From: Dryomyza anilis
Lineage: Eukaryota > Arthropoda > Insecta > Diptera > Dryomyzidae
Assembly (NCBI GenBank): GCA_951804985.1
Contig: OX638135.1
Coordinates: forward strand, 34,381,116 to 34,445,115
Direction of reading: 5' to 3'
DNA: 64,000 nucleotides
Below the pieces are notes generated by a model, which saw only the letters and a list, made by a program, of their open reading frames with translations, was not told the origin of the DNA and made no database searches. Below, in pieces: positions 45,288 through 55,762 of the stretch. Made by a program: the position numbers and the translations under genes. How positions within the stretch are numbered: the stretch's first letter is position 1; each line of letters starts with the position of its first letter.

Positions 45288-45775
45288 ATGGCTGATAACA
45301 TGAGACTTTTGGTTACAAAGCTCAATAAGGACAACTATGAGTTGTGGAAGAATCGGATGCTGCTTAGTTTGAAAAAGGAGAAAGTCTGGGATGTGATTGA
45401 AAAACCAATTCCGACAACGCCAAACGGATGCATTCATTATCATCATTGAGTACTAAAGTGAAGCTGATGCGTTCAATATGTGGGTGACATGGACACACAC
45501 ATCACGCAAATGAAACTATTGTTTTCGCGGCTGCAATCGCTGGGCGAGAAGATGTCTGAATCGTGGGTCATATCTATACTGCTGAGTTGTTTGCCTAACT
45601 CATACGACACTCTAATTACTGCTTTGGAAGTACGTGACGAGAAGGATCTCACCATGCCATTGGTGGAGAACAAGCTATTGGAGGAGTATGAGAAGCAAGG
45701 CCAATGGGTTGCAGAAGAAGATTCTGTCTTAGAAACGACGTACACGACGAAGAACGTGTACGTCGATGAAAACTG
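45288..45775 (+). pseudogene. copia gag, frameshifted
   Basis: Begins MADNMRLLVTKLNKDNYELW at 45288, then KNRMLLSLKKEKVWDVIEKP, the classical copia gag N-terminus. The frame is lost near 45425 with a deletion. It resumes from 45480 as MGDMDTHITQMKLLFSRLQS, LGEKMSESWVISILLSCLPN and SYDTLITALEVRDEKDLTM (the L..LP..Y.....L region). It continues to VYVDENCG, where the deletion junction falls (about 45770-45780). The zinc knuckle expected after this is absent. Confidence 0.82.
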
Positions 45776-46552
45776 CGGAATCAAACTTTCATGCTGCAAC
45801 AAAAACAGTTCATTGAAAAAACAACGCAAAGGTTTGGGCTTCAAGACGCTAAAGTATCGAAGTTACCTCTTGATCCGTCGTATGGCAAATCAGAATCCGA
45901 ACTCTTACGCACGATTGATCAATACGAAAATTAGCTGGGCTTGATATTATATATAGCTGTAAACACTCGACCGGATATCTCATCGAGTGTTGCAATTTTG
46001 GCGCGAAAGACAAGTGCACCAAATCCGGAAGACTGGAACGAGTTAAAAAGAGTCGTCAAGTATTTAAGAGGGACATCGGAGATGTACCTGCAATTAAATA
46101 ATACAGCAGCTGAAAACAATATACTTGTAGGCTTTGCTGACGCGAATTGGGCAGAAAATAGAACCGACCGAAAGTCGAAACTGGTTACATTTTCTTGCTC
46201 AATAGTGGTGCTGTCAGTTGGGCATGTAGAAAACAAACATGCGTTTCGCTCTCAACTTGGATCAGAAGTATTTTAGCGGATTTACACTGCAAACAGGGCT
46301 CGCCAACAGTTTTAAAGGAATATAACCAAAGCTGCCTCAATTTAACAATATACGAAAAACTTAGCAATAGGTCCAACCACATCGATACCAAGTATCATTC
46401 CATGAAGGACTACGTGGACAAGATGTTGATCAAGTGTGAGTATTGCCCCACCAATGAAATGCTGGCAGACATGCTCACAAAACCACTACCTGCAACGAAG
46501 CTTGAGTATTTGCGAAACATGTCTAGCATGAAGTGCAAAAGAGGAGGAGTGG
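45776..46552 (+). pseudogene. copia RT C-terminus and RNase H
   Basis: Right after the junction one frame reads QTFMLQQKQFIEKTTQRFGL, QDAKVSKLPLDPSYGKSESE, the end of copia RT. After a frameshift near 45930 it continues LYIAVNTRPDISSSVAILAR, DWNELKRVVKYLRGTSEM and LVGFADANWAENRTDRKS (RNase H with Asp). GAVSWACRKQTCVSLS then joins TWIRSILADLH, omitting the segment that normally follows (..TEAEY.A..) and contains the catalytic Glu. Finally SNHIDTKYHSMKDYV and MLADMLTKPLPATKLEYL close the protein. Inactive. Confidence 0.85.
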
Positions 46553-46733
46553 TAAAAATATTTATATTTGTTTAAATATATTTTACATTTTCGCTTTATG
46601 TTTTCATTTTAATTTAAGTATTGTTACTTTTGTTATCTGTCAATCTGTGAAAATTATGTTTCCTTATCGAAAAAATATGTTTTAACAGGTTGGCTACTGC
46701 CTTATTCTAATAATTTATAGTATTTGCAATAAT
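46553..46733 (+). repeat. 3' LTR
   Basis: Pair of the LTR at 44960-45138; ends GTATTTGCAATA versus GTGTTTGCAATA. Confidence 0.75.
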
Positions 46734-47337
46734 AATAAATAAAATACGAAAATTAACAAAAAATTAAATACTAAAAAACTAAATACTATACTGTTCTAAG
46801 GAGTATCCTATCCACAAAACTCTTTCAATTTAATTATTTATGTGTCATTATTTATAATGTTTAGTTATTAAGATTTGAATACTTATTGTTAGTCTCCATA
46901 ATAGAGAAGATTTAATAATTAAAAATATAATATATAAAAAGAAATGTTTTCTCTACTAAGAGCGCATCCCTAGTAGAAATTTTCCCCATGTGCCATTGGG
47001 AAATAATCGGGTTTTCGTCGGGTAACCCCTATTAGAGCAAACATGATCAACTTGTCATGTCCTTATCATGCTCACCATAGCAGGGTTCACATTATCTAAA
47101 CAGTCAATGGTCCTGATCAAAGAATCACAGCTATTTAGCAGCGATGCCGTGGAACCATCTATTATTTCCAGCGCTCCCGTCAAAGGCTTCGTTGGAAATA
47201 ATGATCTTGTCGTCATTAAGATACAAAAATATATATTTAAATGGTTTTTCAATAAATTTAAACACAAAGACAAACTTACAATTTTAAAGAAATCTAAAAA
47301 TCAGATTTTTGTGCAGTGTTACATAAGCAAGGTTGTA
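46734..47337. other. AT-rich region, nothing recognised
   Basis: Includes CTAGTAGAAATTTTCCCC at 46969, resembling CCAGTAGAAATTTTGG at 40768 and CCAGTAGACATTTT at 47698: possibly the terminus of one repeat family. Confidence 0.4.
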
Positions 47338-47545
47338 AATGAGCGGACTCAAGCTCATCGCTGAACTTATCGCTCAAGTACGCTCAAATGAGCTTGTGCG
47401 AAGGGGGTTGAGCGATGGTCGATCGCTCAAATGTTGAGCGGACTCATCTGATGAGCGGACTCAACATATGAGCGACTCAATATTGAGCGCGCTCATCTGA
47501 TTAGCAGACGCAACAGCATGAGCTGACGTCAGCGCTCATCTAAAA
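47338..47545. repeat. Cluster of TGAGCG / CGCTCA motifs in both orientations
   Basis: More than a dozen short motifs around GAGCGGACTCA or CGCTCA(A/T) in about 210 bp, e.g. TTGAGCGGACTCATCTGATG and AGCGGACTCAACATATGAGC. They alternate in direct and inverse sense, so many small hairpins are possible. No fixed period. Confidence 0.8.
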
Positions 47546-47699
47546 AATATACAATATTTGAGCTCCGCTCAACTATTGTCTCAATTTTTATAACAATATG
47601 ACTATTTCACTTCGACTACTTGACGCATTTGGAACATCACTCAAATGCATTTTTGTATGAAAGTGTTTCAACGAAAAGAGATGTGCATCCAGGCGCCCC

Positions 47700-48175
47700 A
47701 GTAGACATTTTTTTTGCAAGTTGGTTCCTTTGGGATTTGCACAGAACCTAACTGCGTCATTGTACTTTTTTTTAGATCAATTGGTTCATTTGGGATTTGA
47801 CCAGAACCTCACGGCGCCATTGGTCATTTTTTTGGACAAATTGGTTCCTTTGGGATTTGGACAAGTTGGTTAATTTGGGATTTGGGCACAACCTAACTGC
47901 GTCATTGGACACTTTTTGTTCCTTTGGGATTTTAGCAGAACCTAACTGCGCCATCGGTCAGTTTTTTTTTGACAAATTGGTTCCTTTGGGATTTGGCCTG
48001 AACCTAACTGCGTCATTGGAATTTTTTTAGACAAATAGGTTCCTTTGGGATTTGACCAGAATATAACTGCGTCATTGGACATTTTTTTTGGACAAATTGG
48101 TTCCTTTGCGATTTGCCCAGAACCTAATTGCGTCATTGGACATTTTTTTGTACAAGTTGGTTTCTTTGGGATTTG
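47700..48175 (+). repeat. ~60-bp minisatellite (M60), about eight copies
   Basis: Consensus from the copies: TTGGTTCCTTTGGGATTTGG, CCAGAACCTAACTGCGTCAT, TGGACATTTTTTTGGACAAA. Copies vary by indels and one (47855-47880) is shortened. Inverse copies occur at 48785-48940 and 57700-57850. Confidence 0.9.
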
Positions 48176-48250
48176 GCTTTAAATTATGACTACAAATATT
48201 AATATTATTATAGCAAATCGATTTTTAATTTATTTAATTTGAGTATTTTT

Positions 48251-48254
<4 letters not shown>

Positions 48255-48308
<54 letters not shown>

Positions 48309-48340
48309 ATATATATATATATATAAATATAGGGGGATTT
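48255..48340. repeat. (AT)n microsatellite
   Basis: Near-pure AT to 48325, then AAATATAGGGGGATTT leading into the hairpin. Confidence 0.93.
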
Positions 48341-48410
48341 TTAGGGGGAACGATATATGACAATAAATATATATATATATATATATATTGTCATATATCG
48401 TTCCCCCTAA
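48341..48410. repeat. Perfect hairpin, 25-bp arms, 20-nt AT loop
   Basis: TTAGGGGGAACGATATATGA plus CAATA (48341-48365) is exactly complementary to 48386-48410. The loop is (AT)n. GACGTCTGGATCCGCCC follows on the right, resembling the outer end of a MITE. Could be the end of a small inverted-repeat transposon whose left end is lost in the (AT)n. Confidence 0.88.
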
Positions 48411-48484
48411 GAACGACGTCTGGATCCGCCCATATACTCAAATTAAATAATCAAAAATTTGCTATAATAATATTAATATTATAG

Positions 48485-48774
48485 TAATAATAATATAATA
48501 GTTTGGCGCTATAGTCCTGTATAGAACTTCGGCCGAGCTCTCTCACCATTTGAGCTGTGCGTGTTATATTTGTACTCAACGTGGGTGGTACCGAACGGCG
48601 GGTGAGAGCTTTTCATAGGCAATGGTTTTACTCTCGTAGGTTTGCCATTTACTGACGAGAGGTAGCGCGGTATAGAAAAATGTTTCTATGAAAAGATGTT
48701 GTTATTTCCAGTCCAGGCCTGAAACGGGGACCTTTCGGTTCGCAGTCCAACGCACTCTCCACTGAGATACCGCG
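48485..48774 (-). mobile_element. tRNA-derived SINE, family 1, minus strand
   Basis: The minus strand begins CGCGGTATCTCAGTGGAGAG (degenerate A box), B-box region CGTTTCAGGCC (degenerate), same body, and (TTA)n-type tail at 48485-48500. It lacks about 20 bp near 48590 (the GAATCC segment). Older than the 38821 copy. Confidence 0.85.
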
Positions 48775-48784
48775 TAATAGTCAT

Positions 48785-48940
48785 AATTTAAGGCCAAATC
48801 CCAAAGAAACCAACTTGTCCAAGAAAATGTCCAATGACGCAGTTATGTTCTGTCCAAATCCCAAATTAACCAACTGGTCCAAAAAATGTCCAATGACGCA
48901 GTTACGTTCTGGACAAATCCCAAAGGAACCAACTTGGCCT
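48785..48940 (-). repeat. M60 minisatellite, inverse copies
   Basis: About 2.5 inverse copies (CAAATCCCAAAGGAACCAAC, GTCCAATGACGCAGTTA). With 47700-48175 they bracket the (AT)n, hairpin and SINE. Confidence 0.85.
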
Positions 48941-49328
48941 GAAATATGAATCATTGCGAAAAGTAGAACAACATTGAAAGCAAAACCGATGCGTTACTCA
49001 AATGCATTCGTTCTATCGAACTTCGGCACCATTCGTCGTTGTTGCAACAAAGTCTGTTCTAAAAATAGAACAGACAAAACTGCAAATTAGACGAGTGACG
49101 GTTGTGTGGTTCTGTAGTCAAACACCCAGCGTGCTTGTCTACCAACTCCCATCGTTTCTGACGACATGGGCTCAAATCCCAACCACGCCTTGTTCATATA
49201 TACGAAACATTTGATGTTATCACAACGTCATCACACAAAGATCACTGAAGAGGATACTTGGCTGTATCCGAAACGGTCCGTATGATCATCATACCAAAAA
49301 ACTCAAAATCTCCAAACAAATCAAAAAA
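48941..49328 (+). mobile_element. Unclassified dispersed repeat (family E), SINE-like, with A-rich end
   Basis: About 390 bp, about 95% like 57843-58245 by eye. Contains TAGCGTGCTTG-type text (here CAGCGTGCTTG) followed by GGGCTCAAATCCC, loosely like pol III A and B boxes, and ends CCAAACAAATCAAAAAAAA. The spacing between the boxes (about 35 bp) suits a tRNA-like head but the head is internal, not at the 5' end, so the SINE label is tentative. Confidence 0.55.
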
Positions 49329-50018
49329 AACCAGTTGGGAAGGTTAGATCACATGGGAAATTTTAAAGTAGGTGTAATTATGATAGTTAGGATTATCAAA
49401 ATTATAGTCGGTCTAAGCCGACTATAAATACCCTACACATATGTGTGGTTACTATTAAAAGTGGTATATAGGTCACCAGGGTATACGAATCCTGAAAATA
49501 ACTACAAACATTCAATCGCTGAAGAATTTCCATTCATTTGATACCCATATTTACAAATGGGTAGGTGTACCGAATTTCGATTTTTTTTTTTGTGAACCAC
49601 AAGTCTTTTCGCCGTAAAATATTATTATCATGTATTTGAGCATGATGTCAATATATATTTGACCAAAAAAGTTTACCTAAGCACGTATACATAAAAATTG
49701 ATCTTTATATGTACATTTTATATGAGGTATTTGAACTTAAGTGGTCGGATCATAGGTCACAATGGACCGATCTCGCCAATACAGCGCACATACAGCGTAG
49801 GTATATTAGTAATCTAAGTTATAAGTTTCATTTATCTAGCTCTTCAATTTTAAAAGTAGTAGGGATTTCAACAGACAGACGGACAGACAGACAGACGGAC
49901 AGACAGACAGACGGACAGACGGACATCGCTAAATCGACTCAGGGGTCATGCTGATCAAGAATATATATACTTTTCCATACCGGAGATGCTTCCTTCTGGG
50001 TGGTACAAACGGCGTACC
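49329..50018 (+). mobile_element. mini-me/DINE-like element with (GACA)n
   Basis: Starts AACCAGTTGGGAAGGTTAGA; contains GTCGGTCTAAGCCGACTATA (palindromic), a (GACAGACG)n stretch at 49874-49921 and the TGATCAAGAATATATATACT core. It is truncated at ACGGCGTACCAAAC and continues into an inverse piece. Confidence 0.82.
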
Positions 50019-50125
50019 AAACGATTTAGCGATGTCCGTCTGTTTGTCTGTCCGTCTGTCTGTCTGTCTGTCTGTCTGTTGAAATCCCTACTGCTTTTAA
50101 AATTGAATTCAAAATTGTAAATCAA
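50019..50125 (-). repeat. Inverse duplicate of the mini-me (GTCT)n segment
   Basis: CGATTTAGCGATGTCCGTCT, then (GTCT)n to 50090, GTTGAAATCCCTACT and TTTTAAAATT: the complement of 49830-49940. Together they form an inverted repeat with a ~75-bp spacer. Confidence 0.85.
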
Positions 50126-50829
50126 AACCAGTTGGGAAGGTTATATCACATGGGAAATTTTAAAGTAGGTGTTATTATGATAGTTGGGATTATCAAAATT
50201 ATAGTCGGTCTAAGCCGACTATAAATACCCTACACATATGTGTGGTTACCATTCAAAGTGATATATAGGTACCAAGGTATACGAATCCTGAAAATAACTA
50301 CAAACATTCAATCGCTGAAGAATTTCCATTCATTTGATACCCATATTTACAAATGGGTAGGTGTACCGAATTTCGATTTTTTTTTTGTGAACCACAAGTT
50401 TTTTCGGCGGAAAACATTATTATCATGTATTTGAGCATGATATCAATACATATTTGACCAAAAAAGTTTACCTAAGCACGTATACATAAAAATTGATCTT
50501 TATATGTACATTTTATATGCGGTATTTGAACATAAGTGGTCGGATCATAGGTCACAATGGACCGATCTCGCCAATTTTTTCGCACATACAGCGTAGGTAT
50601 ATTAGTAATCTAAGTTATAAGTTTCATTTATCTAGCTCTTCAATTTTAAAAGTAGTAGGGATTTCAACAGACAGACGGACAGACAGACGGACATCGCTAA
50701 ATCGACTCAGGAGGTCATGCTGATCAAGAATATATATACTTTTCCATACCGGAGATGCTTCCTTCTGGATGTTACAAACGGCGTACCAAACTGAATATAC
50801 CCTTTCACTCTTAGTGTAGGGTATAAAAA
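50126..50829 (+). mobile_element. mini-me/DINE-like element, longest copy
   Basis: From AACCAGTTGGGAAGGTTATA to GTGTAGGGTATAAAAA. About 90% like 49329-50018 in the shared part, with a short GACA tract at 50669-50693. No coding content. It abuts the Helitron-like terminus at 50831. Confidence 0.85.
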
Positions 50830-50830
50830 T

Positions 50831-50878
50831 ATATACGAAAACTTCGCACCGGTGAAGCTGTGCACAAGTCCAGCTAAT
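50831..50878 (+). mobile_element. Helitron-like 3' terminus (isolated)
   Basis: CTTCGCACCGGTGAAG forms a small hairpin with a bulge, followed 12 nt later by CCAGCTAAT. Helitrons end in CTRR next to a short hairpin and insert between A and T; CTAA|T fits. Same text ends the longer candidate at 58985-59792. Confidence 0.55.
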
Positions 50879-51814
50879 ATAAAAAACTGTATTAAAAGGA
50901 AGAAAAATGTCTTTAAAATAAATACATATGTATTTGATTTACGTCCTTACACAAATGTAATCGTTTTCACTTCATTGATGTAGTTATTTTGTATGCAATT
51001 AACTACATAATTTTACTGCATATATATACAATTTTTAATACATTTGTATTGAAAATAACTCTATTTTATCTTTTTTAATACGTCCGAAATATGTAGATAC
51101 ATGACTGCATATTAATTTATTTTAACTACATTCCGTATTTATTTAACACCAATAAGTATGGTATGGTGAAACAACACAATTTTAAGTTATTAACTAAAAA
51201 GCATTCCCAGATGGTGTGGTTTTAAAGATTTGAACATATCTGAAATTTTTAAAATAATATACCTATATTAAATCATTAACTGCCCCAAAATGTGTATAGG
51301 GGTGGTGTAAGACGGACGGGGAATCATGGACCGGCGACACTTTAGAAATTAGACAAATCTTAGTGACCTTTAAAGAAGGAAATTAGGTGACATAATTTTT
51401 AGAATATTAGGAGACACGGCAGCCATTAAGCTCGAACGGGCGACAATTTATTGTATTAAACCCCCTGATAATTTATTTCCCGGTAACAATGATATTGGCA
51501 ATAATATCGGTTTCAAAATCGGTTAAATAACATGTGACTACAATTTTGAAATTTTTATATATCAAAAAAATAGTTGTCAAAAAAATATTGAACAAACGTT
51601 CAAATCAAAGAGCGAAACGAACGAAACGTTTTAAATACGTTACACAGATTTTATATGAAGGGGACTGAAAACGAGACGATAATAAAAAGATACATGATAA
51701 GGGGCTAAATAAACGTTTATAGAAAATAGAAAATAAATTGTGTTTGTATTCAAACGTCGTGGGGGTCATTCCTACATGTATGTTTTAAACTAACAAAAAA
51801 TATTCATATAAAAA

Positions 51815-51899
<85 letters not shown>

Positions 51900-52570
51900 A
51901 TATATACATATATATATATAAGCATTATATGGGAATTGACCATATAGTACAATTTTGAAATTGTATTGAAATTATATCTCTCAAACACATTAAACTAAAA
52001 AAGTGGGTAGGTCCTCAGTTGGAAAATTTTATTAGCTTTTCAACAACCTATAAATAAAAAAATCGGATAAAAAATACAGAAGCAGTGATTACTTTAACAG
52101 GTATTCTTCGTTTTTTTATTTTCATCAGTCACGCCTAACCTGAAACACTTTAAACTCAAAAGTTCGATTCCCATCTCAAATTTATTTTAAATATGTTTTT
52201 TACATCCCTTGCGATTATTTTAGGACGAATAAAAAAAAAATTGTAGACTTATTAATATTTTGCGATATTAATGCATTTTATGATGCAGTTTTTACTAATT
52301 TTTTAGTAATTAATAATTGATTTTAATAATTTAAATTTATCTTATAATCTTTATCTAAATAATAGCAAGGAATGTTAAAAACATATTCTAAAAAAAATTG
52401 AGATGGGCATCAACTTTTGAGATTTATTTGTTTCGGGCCAGGCGTAACTGATAAAAATAAAAAAAAACGAAGGATGCTTGTTTAAATAATCACTGCTCAT
52501 TTATGGTTTGTTGAAAAGCTAATAAAATTTTCCAAAAGATGACATACCCACATTTTTAGTTTATTGCGGT
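50879..52570. repeat. Segmental duplicate block D, copy 1, ending in a fold-back element
   Basis: 50879-51820 matches 59793-60580 (with a ~165-bp segment, about 51005-51170, absent from copy 2 and bounded by AATTTT). 51920-52200 matches 63678-64000. 51988-52195 is repeated in inverse at 52395-52565 (AAAGTGGGTAGGTC, GAAGCAGTGATTA, CAGTCACGCCTAACC in inverse sense), so this end is itself fold-back. No genes. Confidence 0.85.
51822..51919. repeat. (AT)n microsatellite in block D, uninterrupted by hAT-A
   Basis: Pre-insertion version of the tract that holds hAT-A copy 2 at 60771-63597. Confidence 0.95.
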
Positions 52571-53101
52571 TGAGGGACGTTATTTCAATTCAATTTAGAA
52601 ATAGTTGATTTAGATACGAAAACGCCTACTTTGAGGTCCCGACGGGTCCTTTTCCCATATTCGGATTTCTCTGAAAATTATCCACATCGATTTTCTCATT
52701 CAATAGACCATTTCTAGGGGGTGACCTTCAAAATCAAACTCGATGATTTTTTTTTCATACAAAGTCATTGTCAGTCTAATGTACATATAAAGAAAATTTG
52801 CAAAACTCAACATTTTTTAAAATGCCATTGTACACATGCCATTGCACACATGTCATTGTACACATGTGTAACTTAATTAATATTTCTTTTTGTTTCCAAA
52901 TTTATTGTCCAAATTGATTTAATAATTATTTTTTTGATACTTTAATTTCTGATCTAATTAATTTAGTAATGGTTCCAGTTCCGGTTCTGGTTTTCTGTTC
53001 CAGTTCCAATTCCGGTTCGATAAAATGTAAATAACGGTTCCAGTTCCGGTTCTATAAAAATGAATCGGTTCCGGTCCGGTTCCAGTTCCACCCGAACCCT
53101 G
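52571..53101 (-). mobile_element. Partial non-autonomous transposon (family C), right terminus
   Basis: 52790-53000 is the complement of 7720-7920 in the tandem units. The last ~140 bp hold many GTTCCAGTTCCGGTTC motifs and finish CCACCCGAACCCTG at 53101, the complement of the CAGGGCTCGGGTGG start at 53627. CAGGG fits the hAT end consensus. Left end not located; 52571-52790 shows nothing else. Confidence 0.6.
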
Positions 53102-53250
53102 GTTGTAACCGATACAAATAACGGTACGGTAACGGATAACGGTATTGGGGTAGTTTCGTTAACGGTATTGTTTTCGGTAACGGTATTTGATTTGAAAAGG
53201 TAAGGTATTACCGGTAATTACCAGTAATTACCTGTAAGAGCAACATTTTT
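53102..53250. repeat. CGGTAACGGTA motif cluster (family D)
   Basis: Dense motifs such as AACGGTACGGTAACGGATAA and TAATTACCAGTAATTACC. Looks like a subterminal array of another small transposon abutting family C. Ends not defined. Confidence 0.5.
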
Positions 53251-53626
53251 TAGATATCATTTTAAAGCGCAAATTTTTGAACTTTGTTTTATTTATGGGT
53301 AACGGCGCAAAAAATAAACAATAACAGTTAATAAATCTCTTTTTTGTATTATTTAAAAAGAGAAACGTTAAAAAAGATAAACAATTATTTATATTTAAAA
53401 ACGTGGTTCGATTTTAAAAGCATTATGGAATTTATCATGTTTGAATCAATCCGACTTCTTATTAGTTTTTTATAAATTTTATTCCTGAGAAAAGTCTTTC
53501 CCCACTTAATTGAGTGGCAAAAACTACTTTAGAAAGCTCGAACAAGAGTGGTGAATCATTAAGATTATCGTGTTCAAAGACGGATATATGACTCTAAATC
53601 ATCCGGCCCATTGGACATGTTCTAAT
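53251..53626. other. AT-rich stretch, nothing recognised
   Basis: No frames or repeats of note. Confidence 0.45.
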
Positions 53627-53870
53627 CAGGGCTCGGGTGGAACCGGAACTGGAACCGGAACAGTTTCATTTTTGTAGAACCGGAACTGGAACTGGAACCG
53701 TTTTTGAAATTTTGTACCAATACCAATATACCAATATTGACACAAGTCTGACTCAATATTGAGCCACATATAAAAATTGTCACATTATCAAAACCGCATA
53801 TGCTGAAGGAAATTAAAAATTCCGTCTCGACAACTATTCGTCCCATTCCTTATTTCGCATGTGTACCGAC
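53627..53870 (+). mobile_element. Family C left terminus
   Basis: Starts CAGGGCTCGGGTGGAACCGG followed by GGAACTGGAACTGGAACCG motifs, inverse to the terminus at 53101. The body to about 53870 has no coding content; the other end of this copy was not found. Confidence 0.55.
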
Positions 53871-54179
53871 TTTAACTTAAGTTAATTAAAGTTTACTATG
53901 AAGACATTTTTGTATTGTTTCCATGTTAAAGAATACTTATCTGATGAAAAAAAAAATGTTTGTTGACGATTTTTTAAACGTCAAAAAATATATTCTTTGA
54001 AGTTGTCAGAACAATAAGTCTTCAAATTAACGTAAGTATTACTGTTAAATTGGTTGTTAACCTTTTACATATTTATTTACAGACTCAACTCTCAAGTGTA
54101 ATGACATGAATAATGAATGAAATACTCATGACAAACTATGCCCAATAGCCTGAATCTTCAGGCGTATCAGAAGGATTGT
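53871..54179. other. AT-rich stretch, nothing recognised
   Basis: Non-coding by inspection. Confidence 0.4.
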
Positions 54180-54395
54180 CGGGGAAGTCTGGGGCATAGG
54201 TCTTGTTTCAAGACTGGGACACAAGCCTTGGTACAATCCTGAATAACAGTCTTGTAACATAGTTATCATTCCAGCCTTGACACAGTCTTGGCACAGGCCT
54301 AAACACAGTGTTGGCACAAGACTGAGAATTAAGTCTGGCACAAAATTTGTCAACGAGTCTGTGACAGGCTTGTGCCGATCGTTAATTCCTACTTG
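54180..54395. repeat. Diverged CACAAGCCTGGCACA minisatellite
   Basis: Same type as 8235-8645: GGGACACAAGCCTTGGTACA, TTGACACAGTCTTGGCACAG, GTTGGCACAAGACTGAG. Four to six imperfect units. Confidence 0.72.
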
Positions 54396-54422
54396 GGTAA
54401 TACCTAAATCTATATGTTCAGT

Positions 54423-55160
54423 TTATATTTTAAATATTAAGTGGTAATGAATTCCAGAGTCAAATTGCGAATTGTAGATAGTTAAATTTTGGCAAAATAT
54501 AATTGAGGCTTCTATTTGAAACGCAAAGACGTAGCTTAGCATGGAGTTTTGGAATAAACAAACTTTTGCAGAAATATGCAGTTTCTTATATCCAGATAGT
54601 TTGTAATGCAACGTCTCAAGGGAAAAACATATCGCGTCACATTATTAAAATCTCCTCTTAGGAGGTCAGGAGTAATAGTATTTAAAAAAGTTTGGTTGTA
54701 TGGGACGTGCCACTTCCATTTCGCAATCTATCCATAGTGGATATATAAACGAATCCTCATTATTAAAATACAATTCCCATTGGTGGTGCACTTAATGCAT
54801 TCTCATATAAAACACAAATTTCGATTTTTCCGATTTTTCTGTGGGAGTTTTTTTGAATTCCCAGTATTGCGACGAATAAAACAAAAAGAATCATCCAAAT
54901 CAGTCGATCCGTTCTCACATATGCACCAGAACGTGCCACTCCCCTTTCGCAATCTATCCATAGTGGATATATAAACGAATCCTTATTATTAAAATACAAT
55001 TCCCATTGGAATTGCACTTAATGCATTCTCATATAAAACACAAATTTCAATTTTTCCGATTTTTCTGTGGGAGTTTTTTGAATTCCCAGTATTGAGACGA
55101 ATAAAACAAAAAGAATCATCCAAATCAGTTGAACCGTTCTCACGTATGCACCAGTTCACA
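54423..55160 (-). mobile_element. Helitron-like non-autonomous element, minus strand, with internal 230-bp duplication
   Basis: Inverse copy of 59020-59490. 54707-54930 and 54937-55157 are tandem copies of one ~230-bp block (CGCAATCTATCCATAGTGGA, ACAATTCCCATTGG, GATTTTTCCGATTTTTCTGT, AGAATCATCCAAATCAGT). At 54423-54640 the minus strand ends in LWNSLPLNI, a LINE ORF2 C-terminal remnant. Both Helitron-type termini are missing here. Confidence 0.6.
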
Positions 55161-55408
55161 TGGTAACCACACATTATCTCATGTTGTATCATAGGTATTT
55201 TCATAATTCTAACTAAGTTTATCAGCAATTATTACAATTTCTTTATTTTAAAATTTTCCATCTGACCAAACTTTTATTATTGGTTTTTGATTATTTTCAA
55301 ATAATAAAAAATAATCTAAAAAATAGAACTAATAAAAAAATATTCGGATTACTTGTTTTGATTATTTTCAAATAATCAAAAAATAATCTAAAACATATAA
55401 ATAATCAA
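55161..55408. other. AT-rich stretch with AATAATCAAAA repeats
   Basis: TGATTATTTTCAAATAAT occurs twice (55287, 55358) with A-rich text; otherwise nothing. Confidence 0.45.
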
Positions 55409-55512
55409 AACCAGTTGGGAAAGTTAGGTCAGATTGGTAAGTTCGGTCACATGGGGCGGACTTTTAAAGTCTGTCGGGCCCAACTATGGAATACCCTACA
55501 CATTGGTGGGGA
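55409..55512 (+). mobile_element. mini-me fragment, 5' end only
   Basis: AACCAGTTGGGAAAGTTAGG ... ATGGAATACCCTACACAT: first ~100 bp of the mini-me type at 49329, diverged. Confidence 0.7.
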
Positions 55513-55577
55513 TATTAATGTGGGAAATTTAATTGTATACCTACCTTTTAAAGTTCTTATTTATGCTGAACATTCTT

Positions 55578-55762
55578 AAGCTCGAATCACACGATTGAAT
55601 AAACAGTCAACTTTTGAATCAATTTTCAAAGCAATTTAAATATCAATCGTGTGATTGCCTTATTTTCCATACAAAAATTGGGCAATCACACGATTGATGT
55701 TAAAATTATTTGAAAATTGATTCAAAAATTGACTGTTTATTCAATCGTGTGATTCGAGCTTT
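55578..55762. mobile_element. Palindromic MITE, 185 bp, ~84-bp arms
   Basis: Starts AAGCTCGAATCACACGATTG and ends with its complement. The motif AATCACACGATTGA (either sense) occurs at both ends of each arm, four times in all. The loop is about 18 bp around CCATACAAAAATTG. Arms differ at only a few positions. Flanks (ACATTCTT / TACACTC) do not give a clear target duplication. Confidence 0.85.

Larger units (their letters stand above)
44960..46733 (+). mobile_element. Internally deleted Ty1/copia element with both LTRs
   Basis: 5' LTR (about 44960-45138) and 3' LTR (about 46553-46733) share TTTACATTTTC, ATGTTTTCATTTTAATTTAA, TGTGAAAATTAT and GCCTTATTCTAATAATTTAT. GGTTACGGGCC directly after the 5' LTR is a copia-type initiator-Met tRNA primer site. 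AAAGAGGAGGAGTGG precedes the 3' LTR (polypurine tract). Inside are gag and the RT C-terminus plus RNase H; protease, integrase and most of RT are missing. Different family from the two other copia relics. Confidence 0.86.

Noticed and set aside
47700..48175. CRISPR-like array
   Set aside because: The 60-bp units are contiguous and degenerate without unique spacers, in a eukaryotic context.
49329..50829. The equal ~1.5-kb spacing between duplicate blocks (49329-50829 and 58246-59746) as evidence of homology
   Set aside because: The two intervals share no sequence that I can see; the length match is probably coincidence.
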